Part shown: one piece after another, positions 9,277 through 17,284 of the stretch
How the letters are laid out: the number at the start of each line of letters is the position of its first letter
Numbering within the stretch: position 1 is the stretch's first letter
Assembly (NCBI RefSeq): GCF_001427865.1
Contig: NZ_LMHH01000001.1
Coordinates: 248,001-312,000, forward strand
Reading direction: 5' to 3'
Source: Altererythrobacter sp. Root672
Lineage (GTDB): Bacteria; Pseudomonadota; Alphaproteobacteria; Sphingomonadales; Sphingomonadaceae
Length of the DNA stretch: 64,000 bases
Made by a program: the position numbers and the translations under genes
Notes under the pieces: generated by a model
What the model saw: only the letters and a program-made list of their open reading frames with translations
Database searches by the model: none
What the model was told of the DNA's origin: nothing

Positions 9277-9479
9277 GATCCTCCCCGAGCTTGCTCGGGG
9301 AGGTGGCGCGCGCCGAAGGCGCGTGACGGAGGGGTAGGCGGCCATGCGCAGGTGGTTCGACAAGCTCACCACGAACGGGCCTTTCCTCAAGCTCCGTTCG
9401 TCCTGAGCCTGTCGAAGGACGCCCCTCCACCACCGCCTTCGTCGGCGGTCCCCCTCCCCGAGCAAGCTCGGGGAGGATC
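9277..9479. repeat. Palindromic repeat, family B, copy 3 (long form)
   Basis: The outer ends GATCCTCCCCGAGCTTGCTC and CCTCCCCGAGCAAGCTCGGG are each self-complementary hairpins and mirror each other. Inner arms GACGGAGGGGTAGGCGG and CCCCTCCACC also face each other. A family C palindrome sits in the middle, so one element appears to have inserted into another. Confidence 0.85.
9355..9418. repeat. Palindromic repeat, family C, copy 2 (nested in family B)
   Basis: GTTCGACAAGCTCACCACG-AACGGG and CCGTTCGTCCTGAGCCTG-TCGAAGG form an inverted repeat with a 14-nt middle. It shares the TTCGACAAGCTCA and CGAACGG cores with copy 1 at 1244-1314. It lies wholly inside the family B copy at 9277-9479. Confidence 0.85.
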
Positions 9480-9684
9480 TTGGAATTGAACCCATTTGGC
9501 AAAATGACTTGACATCAACGCACTGATATGGCACAAATCACGAACATCGCGATAGTGCGGCCCCGCAGATCGCGTCCCCCCTAAATCGACGGAGAAATCC
9601 ATGAACGAGCCGCTTCGCGCGCCCGGCAATGCCGCGCGCCCTTCACACCGCATGGCCATTGCCCCCAACGAACGAGCCGTTACA

Positions 9685-9725
9685 CCTCCCGTTCGTCCTG
9701 CGACCAACTCAGGACGAACGGGAGG
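9685..9725. repeat. Perfect 16-bp inverted repeat (family C-related), copy 3
   Basis: CCTCCCGTTCGTCCTG (9685-9700) and CAGGACGAACGGGAGG (9710-9725) are exact complements around a 9-nt loop. The last GGAGG lies 7 nt before the ATG at 9733 and is the best ribosome site for that gene, so in RNA it would be base-paired. Confidence 0.85.
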
Positions 9726-9732
9726 GGTGGGG

Positions 9733-10713
9733 ATGAGACAGATCTTGGCGCTATTGGCCGGGCTCATTTTGGCCCTTGCGGCGCCCGCCTTGGCCCAAAG
9801 CTCCCCTGGCCCCATCGCCATCCACGGCAACAAGCAGACCTTCGAGATCGCCCCCGTCCTCTACGCCGCGGATGCGTTCTATCCCGACGTCGCGACCGTG
9901 AAGATGGGCGGCATCCCCAACCTCGTCGGCGAACCGATCGTGCCCGGCTTTGGCGAGGAAGGCGTGGCCGATGTCGCCACTCACGCCGAGACCCAGGCGC
10001 TGCGCTACTCGGTGCGCCACCCCGACTTGCGCATCATCCTCAACGTCAGCGAAGGGCTTTATCGCATCGTCGCGCGGCGTTCGGCGGGGATCGAAAGCGT
10101 CGCTGACCTCAAGGGCAAGCGCGTCGCCACGATCGCGCAGACCAGTTCGGGCTATTTCCTCCACCGCATGCTGGCGAAAGAGGGGCTCACGTTCGACGAT
10201 ATCGTAGCGGTGCCGATCTCGCCGCTGTCGGCCATGACCGAGGCCTTGCGCAAGGGCGAAGTCGATGCGGTGGTGATCTGGGAGCCGGAGAGCGAAAATT
10301 CCGCTCAGGCGCTGGGTGCTGACCTGGTCGAGTTCCACGGCGACGGTGTCTATCGCGAGCTGTTCAACCTCAACTCCACGGCGACCAATCTCGCTGATCC
10401 GGCCAAGCGCGCGAAGATCGTCCGTTTCGTGCGCGCGGTCATCGATGCCACGGCGGAGATGAACGCCGATCCGGCCAAGGCCAAGCGGCTGGTGGTCGAG
10501 GCCGGCGGGTTTTCGGAGGACGATGTCGAGGACAGCTGGAAGCACCACCGCTTCAACGCGAACTTCCCGCCCGACTTGCTCGATGTGCTGGTGCTGGAAG
10601 AGCAATGGCTCGCCCAGCGCGATAATCGACCGGCGCGGGGGCGGGAGGAATTGGCGAAGTTGATCGACACCAGCGTCTACCAAGAGGCCCTGACCCTGGA
10701 GCGCGGCCAATGA
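9733..10713 (+). CDS. Periplasmic substrate-binding protein, NMT1/SsuA-like (orphan ABC component)
   Basis: 326 residues from ATG at 9733. The first 21 are a Sec signal peptide (MRQILALLAGLILALAAPALAQ). The mature part has the two-lobe NMT1/SsuA/TauA fold: ADVATHAETQALRYSVRHPD, SVADLKGKRVATIAQTSSGYFLHRML, LRKGEVDAVVIWEPES. Such proteins deliver sulfonates, pyrimidine precursors, phthalate or other small anions to an ABC permease, but no permease or ATPase gene is nearby. The stop overlaps the next start by 4 nt (ATGA). A start at 9601 would prepend 44 residues translating a palindrome and is less likely. The ligand is unknown. Confidence 0.85.
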   Translation: MRQILALLAGLILALAAPALAQSSPGPIAIHGNKQTFEIAPVLYAADAFYPDVATVKMGGIPNLVGEPIVPGFGEEGVADVATHAETQALRYSVRHPDLRIILNVSEGLYRIVARRSAGIESVADLKGKRVATIAQTSSGYFLHRMLAKEGLTFDDIVAVPISPLSAMTEALRKGEVDAVVIWEPESENSAQALGADLVEFHGDGVYRELFNLNSTATNLADPAKRAKIVRFVRAVIDATAEMNADPAKAKRLVVEAGGFSEDDVEDSWKHHRFNANFPPDLLDVLVLEEQWLAQRDNRPARGREELAKLIDTSVYQEALTLERGQ

Positions 10714-12599
10714 TCCGCCGCCTGCTTCTTGCCTTCGCCGCGTTGCTTCTGGCCCCCACGGTCCACGCGCAGGACACCCTCGCTCGGGAGACCGCCAAGG
10801 TCGAAGACTTACGCTCGATTCGCGAGATCAAGCGGCTCCAGGCGGAGTTTGGCTACCGGGCCATGGCCGGCGACTGGAAGGGGATGGCCGAGCTCGGCAC
10901 CGACTACGTCGAGATGGTCGTGCCCGGCGGAAACGCCGAGGGCCGCGCGGCAGTCGAGCAGTGGTTGCGCGACCGGATGGGCCACGGTGCCGACGGCATG
11001 CCCGCCGGGCAACTCAACCTGCGGGTGTGGATCAACCCGGTAATCACGCTTTCCGCCATGGGCGACCGCGCGACGGGTCGCTGGCACCAGATCGCGATGA
11101 CGGGCGAGGCCGGCAAGTCGGCCGAATGGCGCGGCACCACCGACGTCATCGAATATCACAAGACGCCCGACGGCTGGCGGATCGCGTTCATCCGGCCTTA
11201 CCTCAACTTCGCCGGCCCCTACGACACCGGCTGGCGCCATGACGCCGCCACGCTTGAGCGCGCGCCCTATCACTACACCCCGGACGAAGCGGGCGTGGTG
11301 CTGCCCGACCGCGAGGCCGCGCAGCCGCGCGCAGGCGATGAGCTGGCGCGCGAGTCTTCGCTGTTGCTGCGCCACGGCACAGCGCAGAACCTCGCCAACG
11401 CCTTTGGCTATTATCTCGACCGCGGGATGTACGACGACGTGGTCGACCTGTTCGCGGCCGACAGCCAGATCGATGTGGCGGGGCAGGGCGTCTACAACGG
11501 CACGGCAGGCGTGCGGAAGTTCCTCTCCCGCTTCGGTGAGTCCGGCCTCGATCCTGGAGAACTCAACGACCGCCCGCTGCTCATGCCGCTGGTCACTATC
11601 TCCGATGATGGCTCGATCGCGCTCGTCCGAGTGACGGAGTTGGGCATGACCGGCCAGCACGGCGGCGAGGGGTTCTGGTCGGCGGCGATCGACACCTTCC
11701 TCCTCCGCGCCGACGAACGCGGCCATTGGAAGATCGCCCAGCTGCACATCCGTCCGCTGATGCGGGCGAACTACAAGGACGGCTGGGCGCATCCCTTGCC
11801 GGCGGCCCTGCCGATCGGGGAGAGCCAGTGGCCCGATGGTCCGCCGCAGCCGGTCGACCTGTCCTATCCAGGGCATGCCTTCGTGATGCAGCAGTTGCCA
11901 CCCGGCGTGATCTTCCCGGCGCGGGAGCCAGGCGGGCAGGTCTCGATTACCGCCAATGCCCTCGACATGGCCGAGGCCTTCGATGGCGCCGAGAACGTGT
12001 CCAACGCTTACGGCTACTACATCGACCAATTCGCCTGGCGGAACACCGCGGACCTGTTCGCCCGCGATGGGTGGAAGGAGCTGAGCTACATCGGCACCTT
12101 CATCGGCAAGGACCATGTCCTGAAAAGCCTGATCCAGCGCTATGGCGAAGGCGGGCCGAACAATGCCTTCCAGGCGATCCACCAAAAGACCCAGCCCTTC
12201 GTCAGCGTCTACGGCGACGGCAGCCGGGCCTTCATTCGCACGCGGCTGATGCAGTTCAACAGCTCCTCCACCGCGCCGGGATCGTGGATCGGCGGGATCT
12301 ATGAGAACCAGGTGGTCAAGGAAGACGGCGTGTGGCGGATCCACGGGATGGATCTCGACTACGTGTGGCTGGCCGATTACGCGACCGGCTGGACCGGCAT
12401 CGACCCCGAGGCGAGCAAGCGCTTTGCGCCGACGGCTGAACAACTTGCAGCTTTCGGACCGGATGCTCCGCTGCGCGGCGAGACATTCGCGCCCTATCCC
12501 CGCATCGCTCCGATGGGCTTCCACTTCGCCAACCCGGTCAGCGGTCGCGAGCCTGAAACGCGGCTCACGTGGTCGGACGGGCGGCGAGCGGAGAAATGA
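10710..12599 (+). CDS. Secreted protein with three tandem SnoaL/NTF2-like domains
   Basis: 629 residues with a signal peptide (MIRRLLLAFAALLLAPTVHAQ). The mature part contains three similar ~150-residue units at about 35-190, 215-370 and 415-575. Each begins with a helix like IQRLQAEFGYRAMAGDWKGMAELG, NLANAFGYYLDRGMYDDVVDLFA or VSNAYGYYIDQFAWRNTADLFA and ends in a strand like DGWRIAFIRPY, GHWKIAQLHIRP or GVWRIHGMDLDY. This is the SnoaL-like cone fold, usually a one-domain cytoplasmic cyclase or hydratase. Three secreted copies in one chain are unusual. It is translationally coupled to the binding protein. No catalytic residues can be assigned. Confidence 0.8.
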   Translation: MIRRLLLAFAALLLAPTVHAQDTLARETAKVEDLRSIREIKRLQAEFGYRAMAGDWKGMAELGTDYVEMVVPGGNAEGRAAVEQWLRDRMGHGADGMPAGQLNLRVWINPVITLSAMGDRATGRWHQIAMTGEAGKSAEWRGTTDVIEYHKTPDGWRIAFIRPYLNFAGPYDTGWRHDAATLERAPYHYTPDEAGVVLPDREAAQPRAGDELARESSLLLRHGTAQNLANAFGYYLDRGMYDDVVDLFAADSQIDVAGQGVYNGTAGVRKFLSRFGESGLDPGELNDRPLLMPLVTISDDGSIALVRVTELGMTGQHGGEGFWSAAIDTFLLRADERGHWKIAQLHIRPLMRANYKDGWAHPLPAALPIGESQWPDGPPQPVDLSYPGHAFVMQQLPPGVIFPAREPGGQVSITANALDMAEAFDGAENVSNAYGYYIDQFAWRNTADLFARDGWKELSYIGTFIGKDHVLKSLIQRYGEGGPNNAFQAIHQKTQPFVSVYGDGSRAFIRTRLMQFNSSSTAPGSWIGGIYENQVVKEDGVWRIHGMDLDYVWLADYATGWTGIDPEASKRFAPTAEQLAAFGPDAPLRGETFAPYPRIAPMGFHFANPVSGREPETRLTWSDGRRAEK

Positions 12600-12652
12600 C
12601 TCGCACGGGGCGGGCGCCCCTGTAGGTTCAGGCTGCTGTAGACGGGGGTAAG

Positions 12653-14476
12653 ATGTCCGATCTCTACATCGTCCTGGCCCTGCTCTTCGCGGCCATTGTC
12701 ATGTTTGCGATCGGGCGGCCGCGGATGGACGCGGTCGCGCTGCTGATGATCGTGGCGCTGCCGCTTACAGGGATCATCACGGTCGACCAGGCGCTGGCCG
12801 GTTTTGCCGATCCCAACATCATCCTCATCGCCGCGTTGTTCGTGGTCGGGGAGGCGCTGGTCCGGACCGGGGTGGCGAAGGCGCTGGGCGACTGGCTGGT
12901 CATGCGCTCCGGCAGCAGCGAATCTAAGCTGATCGCGCTGCTGATGGTCGTGGTCGCCGGGGCCGGCGCGTTCATGAGCTCCACCGGCGTGGTCGCGATC
13001 TTCGTCCCGATCGTCCTGCGGATCGCGCGCAATGCCCGCATCCCGGCGGGCCGGTTGATGATGCCGCTGTCGATCGCCGCCTTGCTGAGCGGCATGATGA
13101 CCCTGGTCGCGACCGCGCCCAACCTGGTGATCCACGCGGAGCTGCAGCGGCATGGCTTGCCCGGCTTCGGGTTCTTCGACTTCACTCCGTTCGGGATTCC
13201 GCTGCTCGTGCTGGCGGTCATCTACATGCTCGGGGCGCGGCGCTTTCTGGGTGGTGAAACCGAACTGGCCGAGTCTGCCGGGCGGCCCACGCTCAGCGAC
13301 TTTGTCGAACGCTATGGGCTGGAAGACCGCGAGTACCGTTTCCACGTCGAAACGGGCTCGCCGCTGATCGGCCGCGCACTCAATGAATTCAATTTGCGCG
13401 GCAGCACCGGGATCAATGTCATCGCGATCGAGCGGACCAAGGTCTTCACTCGCGAACTGCTGCGGCCTTACCCGCAGTTCCAGCTGGAGGAGGGGGATGT
13501 CGTGATGATCGACATGGTCCGCCCCGATCTCGACCTCGATGAGCTGGAGAGTCTCTACAAGTTCCACCGGCTTCCCCTGGCGGCGCCCTATTTCGGCGAT
13601 CGCAGCCAGGAGATCGGCATGGCCGAAGTGCTCCTTTCCCCCGATTCCGAGCTGGTCGGAAAGACCGTCGTCGCAAGCGGCTTCCGCACTGAGCACGATC
13701 TCTCGGTGGTCGGAATTCGCCGGGCGCGGGAAGTGCTCGATGGACTTGTCGCGGATGTGGTCCTCCGCGCAGGCGACACTCTGCTCGTCATCGGGCCATG
13801 GCGCGCGATCGACCACCTGCCGTTTCATTCGGACGATCTGATCGTCCTCAACACCCCGGTGGAGGTCGAGGACGTGGTGCCCCAGGCCTCGCGCGCGCCT
13901 TACGCCGTGGCGATCCTGGCGCTGACCGTGTTCCTGCTCGCGACCAACATCGTACCCAACGTCCTGGCCGCCCTGATCGGCTGCCTGATGTTCGGGCTGA
14001 CCCGCTGCATCGACATGAATTCCGCTTATGAGTCGATCCACTGGAAGACCTTGATCCTGATCGTCGGCATGCTGCCGTTCTCCATCGCACTGGAGGAAGT
14101 CGGTGCGACCGGGCTGGTCTCCCAATGGATGCTGTCGATTGTCGGTTCGGGCTCGCTCAGCCTGGTGCTCATCCTGCTGTTCGTGGTGACCTCAACGCTG
14201 GGACTGTTCATCTCGAACACAGCGACCGCGGTGCTGATGGCACCTGTGGCCATTGCTATGGCGAAGGCGCTCGACGTGTCGCCTTATCCGCTGGCGATGA
14301 CCGTAGCGCTCGCCGCATCGGCCGCCTTCATCACCCCGGTGTCCTCGCCGGTGAACATGTTGGTGGTCGGACCCGGGGGCTATCGCTTCGGGGACTTCGT
14401 GCGGATCGGCATCCCGCTGACCCTGATAGTGCTGGTGGTGACGGTCCTGCTGGTCCCCATCATCCTGCCCTTCTGA
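12653..14476 (+). CDS. DASS/SLC13-family transporter with two central RCK_C (TrkA-C) domains
   Basis: 607 residues. N-terminal membrane segments (1-200) include the re-entrant motif SSTGVVAIFVPIVLRIARN. Two TrkA-C-like regulatory domains occupy about 215-385 (SPLIGRALNEFNLRGSTGINVIAI; SELVGKTVVASGFRTEHDLSVVGI). The C-terminal membrane half has the second motif SNTATAVLMAPVAIAMA and ends ITPVSSPVNMLVVGPGGY. Such proteins import sulfate, dicarboxylates or related anions with sodium. ATG at 12653 follows GGGGGTAAG. The downstream amidohydrolase suggests an aromatic acid as substrate, which is only inference. Confidence 0.88.
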   Translation: MSDLYIVLALLFAAIVMFAIGRPRMDAVALLMIVALPLTGIITVDQALAGFADPNIILIAALFVVGEALVRTGVAKALGDWLVMRSGSSESKLIALLMVVVAGAGAFMSSTGVVAIFVPIVLRIARNARIPAGRLMMPLSIAALLSGMMTLVATAPNLVIHAELQRHGLPGFGFFDFTPFGIPLLVLAVIYMLGARRFLGGETELAESAGRPTLSDFVERYGLEDREYRFHVETGSPLIGRALNEFNLRGSTGINVIAIERTKVFTRELLRPYPQFQLEEGDVVMIDMVRPDLDLDELESLYKFHRLPLAAPYFGDRSQEIGMAEVLLSPDSELVGKTVVASGFRTEHDLSVVGIRRAREVLDGLVADVVLRAGDTLLVIGPWRAIDHLPFHSDDLIVLNTPVEVEDVVPQASRAPYAVAILALTVFLLATNIVPNVLAALIGCLMFGLTRCIDMNSAYESIHWKTLILIVGMLPFSIALEEVGATGLVSQWMLSIVGSGSLSLVLILLFVVTSTLGLFISNTATAVLMAPVAIAMAKALDVSPYPLAMTVALAASAAFITPVSSPVNMLVVGPGGYRFGDFVRIGIPLTLIVLVVTVLLVPIILPF

Positions 14477-14551
14477 GGCGCAACCGGCCCCTTTGCCCCG
14501 GCCCGGCTTTGCGCCATACCTTCCGCCAAACACGAAAAGAGGAGAGCCGAA

Positions 14552-15577
14552 TTGCGCCTGATTGCCACCGAGGAAGCCTGGTCGATTCCCGAAGTCGCCG
14601 AGGAACTGCGCAAGACCGCCAACAGCCCGACCCAGAGCCTCGACAAGCTGCTGGTAAAGGGCATCTACGACGCGCCGACCGACACCTCCGGCTACGGCAA
14701 GCTCGACTTCCTCACCGGCCTCAAGGACATCGAAGAGCACCGCCTGTCGCAGATGGACGAGTTCGGGGTCGACATGCACCTGCTCGCGCTGACGGCGCCG
14801 GGCGTGCAGATGTTCGACGCCGATACGGCGATGGAACTGGCCTCGCTCGCCAACGACCGCCTGGCCGAAATCTGCCGCAAGTACCCGACCCGCTTCGCCG
14901 GCCTCGCCAGCTTCGCGCCGCATAGCCCGAAGCGCGCGGCCAAGGAGATGGAGCGGGCGATCAATGAGCTCGGCCTCAACGGCTTCATGATCAACAGCCA
15001 CACCAACGGCGAATACCTCGACGATCCGAAGTTCTGGCCGATCCTCGAGGCGGCCGAGGCGCTCGACCGGTGCATCTACATCCACCCCCGCGCGGCCAGC
15101 GACACGCTCAAGGGTCCGCTGCAGGACTACGGCATGGACAGCGCCATGTGGGGCTACGGCGTGGAAGTCGGCACTCATGCGGTGCGGATGATGGCGGGCG
15201 GGGTGTTCGACCACTTCCCCAAGCTCAAGATCTGCATCGGTCACATGGGCGAAGCGGTGCCGTTCTGGCTCTGGCGCATCAACTTCATGAACAGCCGCGC
15301 GCAAGTCGTGGGCCGGGCGAAGAAAACCGGCCGCTCGATGGCCGAGTACTTCCAGGACAACTTCGTCATCACCACCAGCGGCGTCGAGGACCCGCTGGCG
15401 CTGCGCTATGCGATCGACAAGCTCGGGGTGCAGAACGTGATGTGGGCAATCGACTATCCGTACCAGCCGATGAAGCCGGCGGTCGACTTCATCGAGGCGT
15501 TCGAATGCACCGAAGAAGAACGCCACGCCTTGTGCCACGGCAACGCCGAACGCATCTTCCACATCGACCCGGCGTAA
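14552..15577 (+). CDS. Amidohydrolase-2 family metal-dependent decarboxylase (LigW / gamma-resorcylate decarboxylase-like)
   Basis: 341 residues from TTG at 14552, with AGAGGAGAG in front. The TIM-barrel metal site is visible: IATEEAW near residues 4-10 (Glu ligand), YIHPRA (His), ICIGHMGEAVP (His) and WAIDYPYQP (Asp). The EE in place of HxH at strand 1 marks the decarboxylase branch (5-carboxyvanillate, gamma-resorcylate, o-pyrocatechuate decarboxylases) rather than true amidohydrolases. It should remove CO2 from a hydroxylated aromatic acid. Placed between an anion transporter and a CoA-transferase, in a stretch that also has ferulate genes. The exact substrate cannot be read from sequence. 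Confidence 0.85.
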   Translation: MRLIATEEAWSIPEVAEELRKTANSPTQSLDKLLVKGIYDAPTDTSGYGKLDFLTGLKDIEEHRLSQMDEFGVDMHLLALTAPGVQMFDADTAMELASLANDRLAEICRKYPTRFAGLASFAPHSPKRAAKEMERAINELGLNGFMINSHTNGEYLDDPKFWPILEAAEALDRCIYIHPRAASDTLKGPLQDYGMDSAMWGYGVEVGTHAVRMMAGGVFDHFPKLKICIGHMGEAVPFWLWRINFMNSRAQVVGRAKKTGRSMAEYFQDNFVITTSGVEDPLALRYAIDKLGVQNVMWAIDYPYQPMKPAVDFIEAFECTEEERHALCHGNAERIFHIDPA

Positions 15578-15589
15578 GGAACTCTGGCG

Positions 15590-16042
15590 ATGGTTTATGG
15601 GCTCTATGGCCTGTGCGTGGCGCTGATGCTGGTGATGCGCTTCGCACCCGATTCATGGGTTGGGTCTGTGCTGAACAAGCACCTGGTCAACAAGCCGCTC
15701 GAACACCTGGCAGACTTCGAACGGCATAAGCTGTTCTACCTGGTCATCATGTCGGCTCTGATGATCGGAGGAGGCGAGGTGATCATCCTTCTCGGACCCG
15801 AGGTGGTGGCCGCCTACGCGATGCAACTGGCGATCTACTACGATGCGGTCCTGGTGGCCTATGCGCTTGCCGCCGCTGCCGTTGCGCGCAACGTGGTTCG
15901 CTACGTTCGGTTGCGCCTGGGCAATGGGAAAGCGGCGAGGCGCCTGGTGGCCGCTCGCCGTCGGCGCAGCCGCCCGGTGAAACGTATGCTGCCGTCCGCC
16001 AATGACGACGATGGCCCCGCTGTCTTCGCGCTCGCAGCCTGA
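15590..16042 (+). CDS. Small inner-membrane protein of unknown function
   Basis: 150 residues from ATG at 15590, 12 nt after the amidohydrolase stop. About three hydrophobic segments (VYGLYGLCVALMLVMRF, KLFYLVIMSALMIGGGEVIILLG and AAYAMQLAIYYDAVLVAYALAA) precede a basic tail (VAARRRRSRPVKR). I recognise no family. Close spacing on both sides makes it part of the amidohydrolase/CoA-transferase transcription unit. Confidence 0.7.
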   Translation: MVYGLYGLCVALMLVMRFAPDSWVGSVLNKHLVNKPLEHLADFERHKLFYLVIMSALMIGGGEVIILLGPEVVAAYAMQLAIYYDAVLVAYALAAAAVARNVVRYVRLRLGNGKAARRLVAARRRRSRPVKRMLPSANDDDGPAVFALAA

Positions 16043-16048
16043 TCTGAG

Positions 16049-17161
16049 ATGACCGCGCCACTCGCCGGGATCAAAGTCGTCGAGCTGGCGCGCATCCTCG
16101 CCGGTCCCTGGGCGGGGCAGGTGCTGGCCGATCTCGGCGCCGAGGTGGTGAAAGTCGAAAGCCCCGAAGGTGACGACACTCGCCGCTGGGGTCCGCCCTT
16201 CGTCGAGCACGCGGACGGCACCAAGGACGCGGCCTACTTCCACGCCACCAACCGAGGAAAACGGTCGGTGGTGGCGGACTTCGGCACCGAGGAGGGGCGC
16301 GCCAAGGTCCTCGACCTCGTGCGCGACGCGGACGTGTTGATCGAGAACTTCAAGCTTGGCGGGCTGGCCAAGTACGGGCTCGACTACGAAAGCCTGCGGG
16401 AAGTGAACCCGCGCCTCGTGTACTGTTCGATCACTGGTTTCGGGCAGGACGGACCCTACGCCTCCCGCGCCGGGTACGACTTCATCGTCCAGGGCATGAG
16501 CGGTATCATGGACCTCACCGGCGATCCGCAAGGCGCACCGCAGAAGATCGGCGTGGCCTATGCCGACATCCTCACCGGGCTCTATGCCGTGATCGCGATC
16601 CAGGCCGCGCTTCATCAGCGGGAGAGCACCGGGCGCGGGCAGCAGATCGACATGGCGTTGATGGATGTGATGACCGGGACGCTCGCCAATCAGGCGATGA
16701 ACTACCTTGTCTCAGGTGCGGTGCCGAAGCGGCTGGGCAACGCGCATCCCAATATCTCGCCTTACGAAGCCTTCCCGGTAGCCGACGGGTGGATCATCAT
16801 CGCGGTCGGCAACGACGGGCAGTTCCGGCGCTTGTCGGACTTGCTCGACCTGCCCGAGCGCGAACAGTGGGCGACCAACGCGGGGCGGGTGCGTGACCGG
16901 CATGCGCTCTCGCAGGCGATCTCCGCCCAGACCCGCGACTGGGAGCGTGACGCCTTGCTCGCCGATCTCGAGGAACAGGGCATCCCGGCGGGCCCGATCA
17001 ACACCGTGGCCGAGGCTTTGGCCGATCCGCAGATCGCGGCGCGGGGCATGGTGCTCGACCTTGGCGAGGGCCTCAAAGGTTTACGCACGCCCATCCGTTT
17101 CTCGGATGCGGAACTGACTTTGGGCAAAGCATCCCCCAGGCTTGGCGAGAGTGAGCCATGA
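16049..17161 (+). CDS. Family III CoA-transferase (CaiB/BaiF type)
   Basis: 370 residues. Typical N-terminus PLAGIKVVELARILAGPWAGQVLADLGAEVVKVE, then NRGKRSV, DVLIENFKLGGLAKYGLDYE, SITGFGQDGPY, and GQQIDMALMDVMTG, whose last Asp matches the catalytic aspartate that forms the acyl-anhydride. It moves CoA between carboxylates, typically from succinyl- or acetyl-CoA to a substrate acid. ATG at 16049 lies 6 nt after the previous stop. In this neighbourhood it might activate an aromatic or side-chain acid; the substrate is unknown. Confidence 0.92.
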   Translation: MTAPLAGIKVVELARILAGPWAGQVLADLGAEVVKVESPEGDDTRRWGPPFVEHADGTKDAAYFHATNRGKRSVVADFGTEEGRAKVLDLVRDADVLIENFKLGGLAKYGLDYESLREVNPRLVYCSITGFGQDGPYASRAGYDFIVQGMSGIMDLTGDPQGAPQKIGVAYADILTGLYAVIAIQAALHQRESTGRGQQIDMALMDVMTGTLANQAMNYLVSGAVPKRLGNAHPNISPYEAFPVADGWIIIAVGNDGQFRRLSDLLDLPEREQWATNAGRVRDRHALSQAISAQTRDWERDALLADLEEQGIPAGPINTVAEALADPQIAARGMVLDLGEGLKGLRTPIRFSDAELTLGKASPRLGESEP

Positions 17162-17179
17162 AAAGCGTCTCCGCAATTC

Positions 17180-17260
17180 TTCGTCATTCCCGCGAACGCG
17201 GGAACCTAGTCGCATCTGGGAAAGAGCCGACTGGGTCCCCGCGTTCGCGGGGATGACGAG
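17180..17260. repeat. Palindromic repeat, family A, copy 2
   Basis: TTCGTCATTCCCGCGAACGC, GGGAACCTAG, a unique middle, CTGGGTCCCCGC, GTTCGCGGGGATGACGA. Same family as 4072-4151 and 25840-25919. It sits in the gap between the CoA-transferase and esterase genes. Confidence 0.9.
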
Positions 17261-17284
17261 GGTGATTTGATTGGAAGAATGGGA

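Larger units (their letters stand above)
9231..9732. other. Gene-free 500-bp stretch filled by nested palindromic repeats
   Basis: Between the AraC-type gene and the binding-protein gene there is no credible protein frame. The left half is a family B repeat (9277-9479) with a family C repeat inside it. The right half holds an unstructured, less GC-rich stretch (about 9484-9560) with a TTGACA at 9509-9514 but no convincing -10 at the right spacing, and a third palindrome at 9685-9725. An ATG at 9601 with GGAGA in front opens a frame into the next gene, but its residues have no signal-peptide character. Confidence 0.7.

Noticed and set aside
9601-9732. Upstream start of the binding-protein gene
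   Set aside because: Has a good ribosome site but translates a palindrome and puts 44 residues before the signal peptide; kept only as an alternative.
10809-12524. 571-codon minus-strand frame opposite the triple SnoaL-like gene
   Set aside because: Shadow frame; the plus-strand protein has a signal peptide, three domain units and coupling to its neighbour.
12494-14125. 543-codon minus-strand frame opposite the DASS transporter
   Set aside because: His/Asp/Gln-rich antisense of a membrane protein; no motif.
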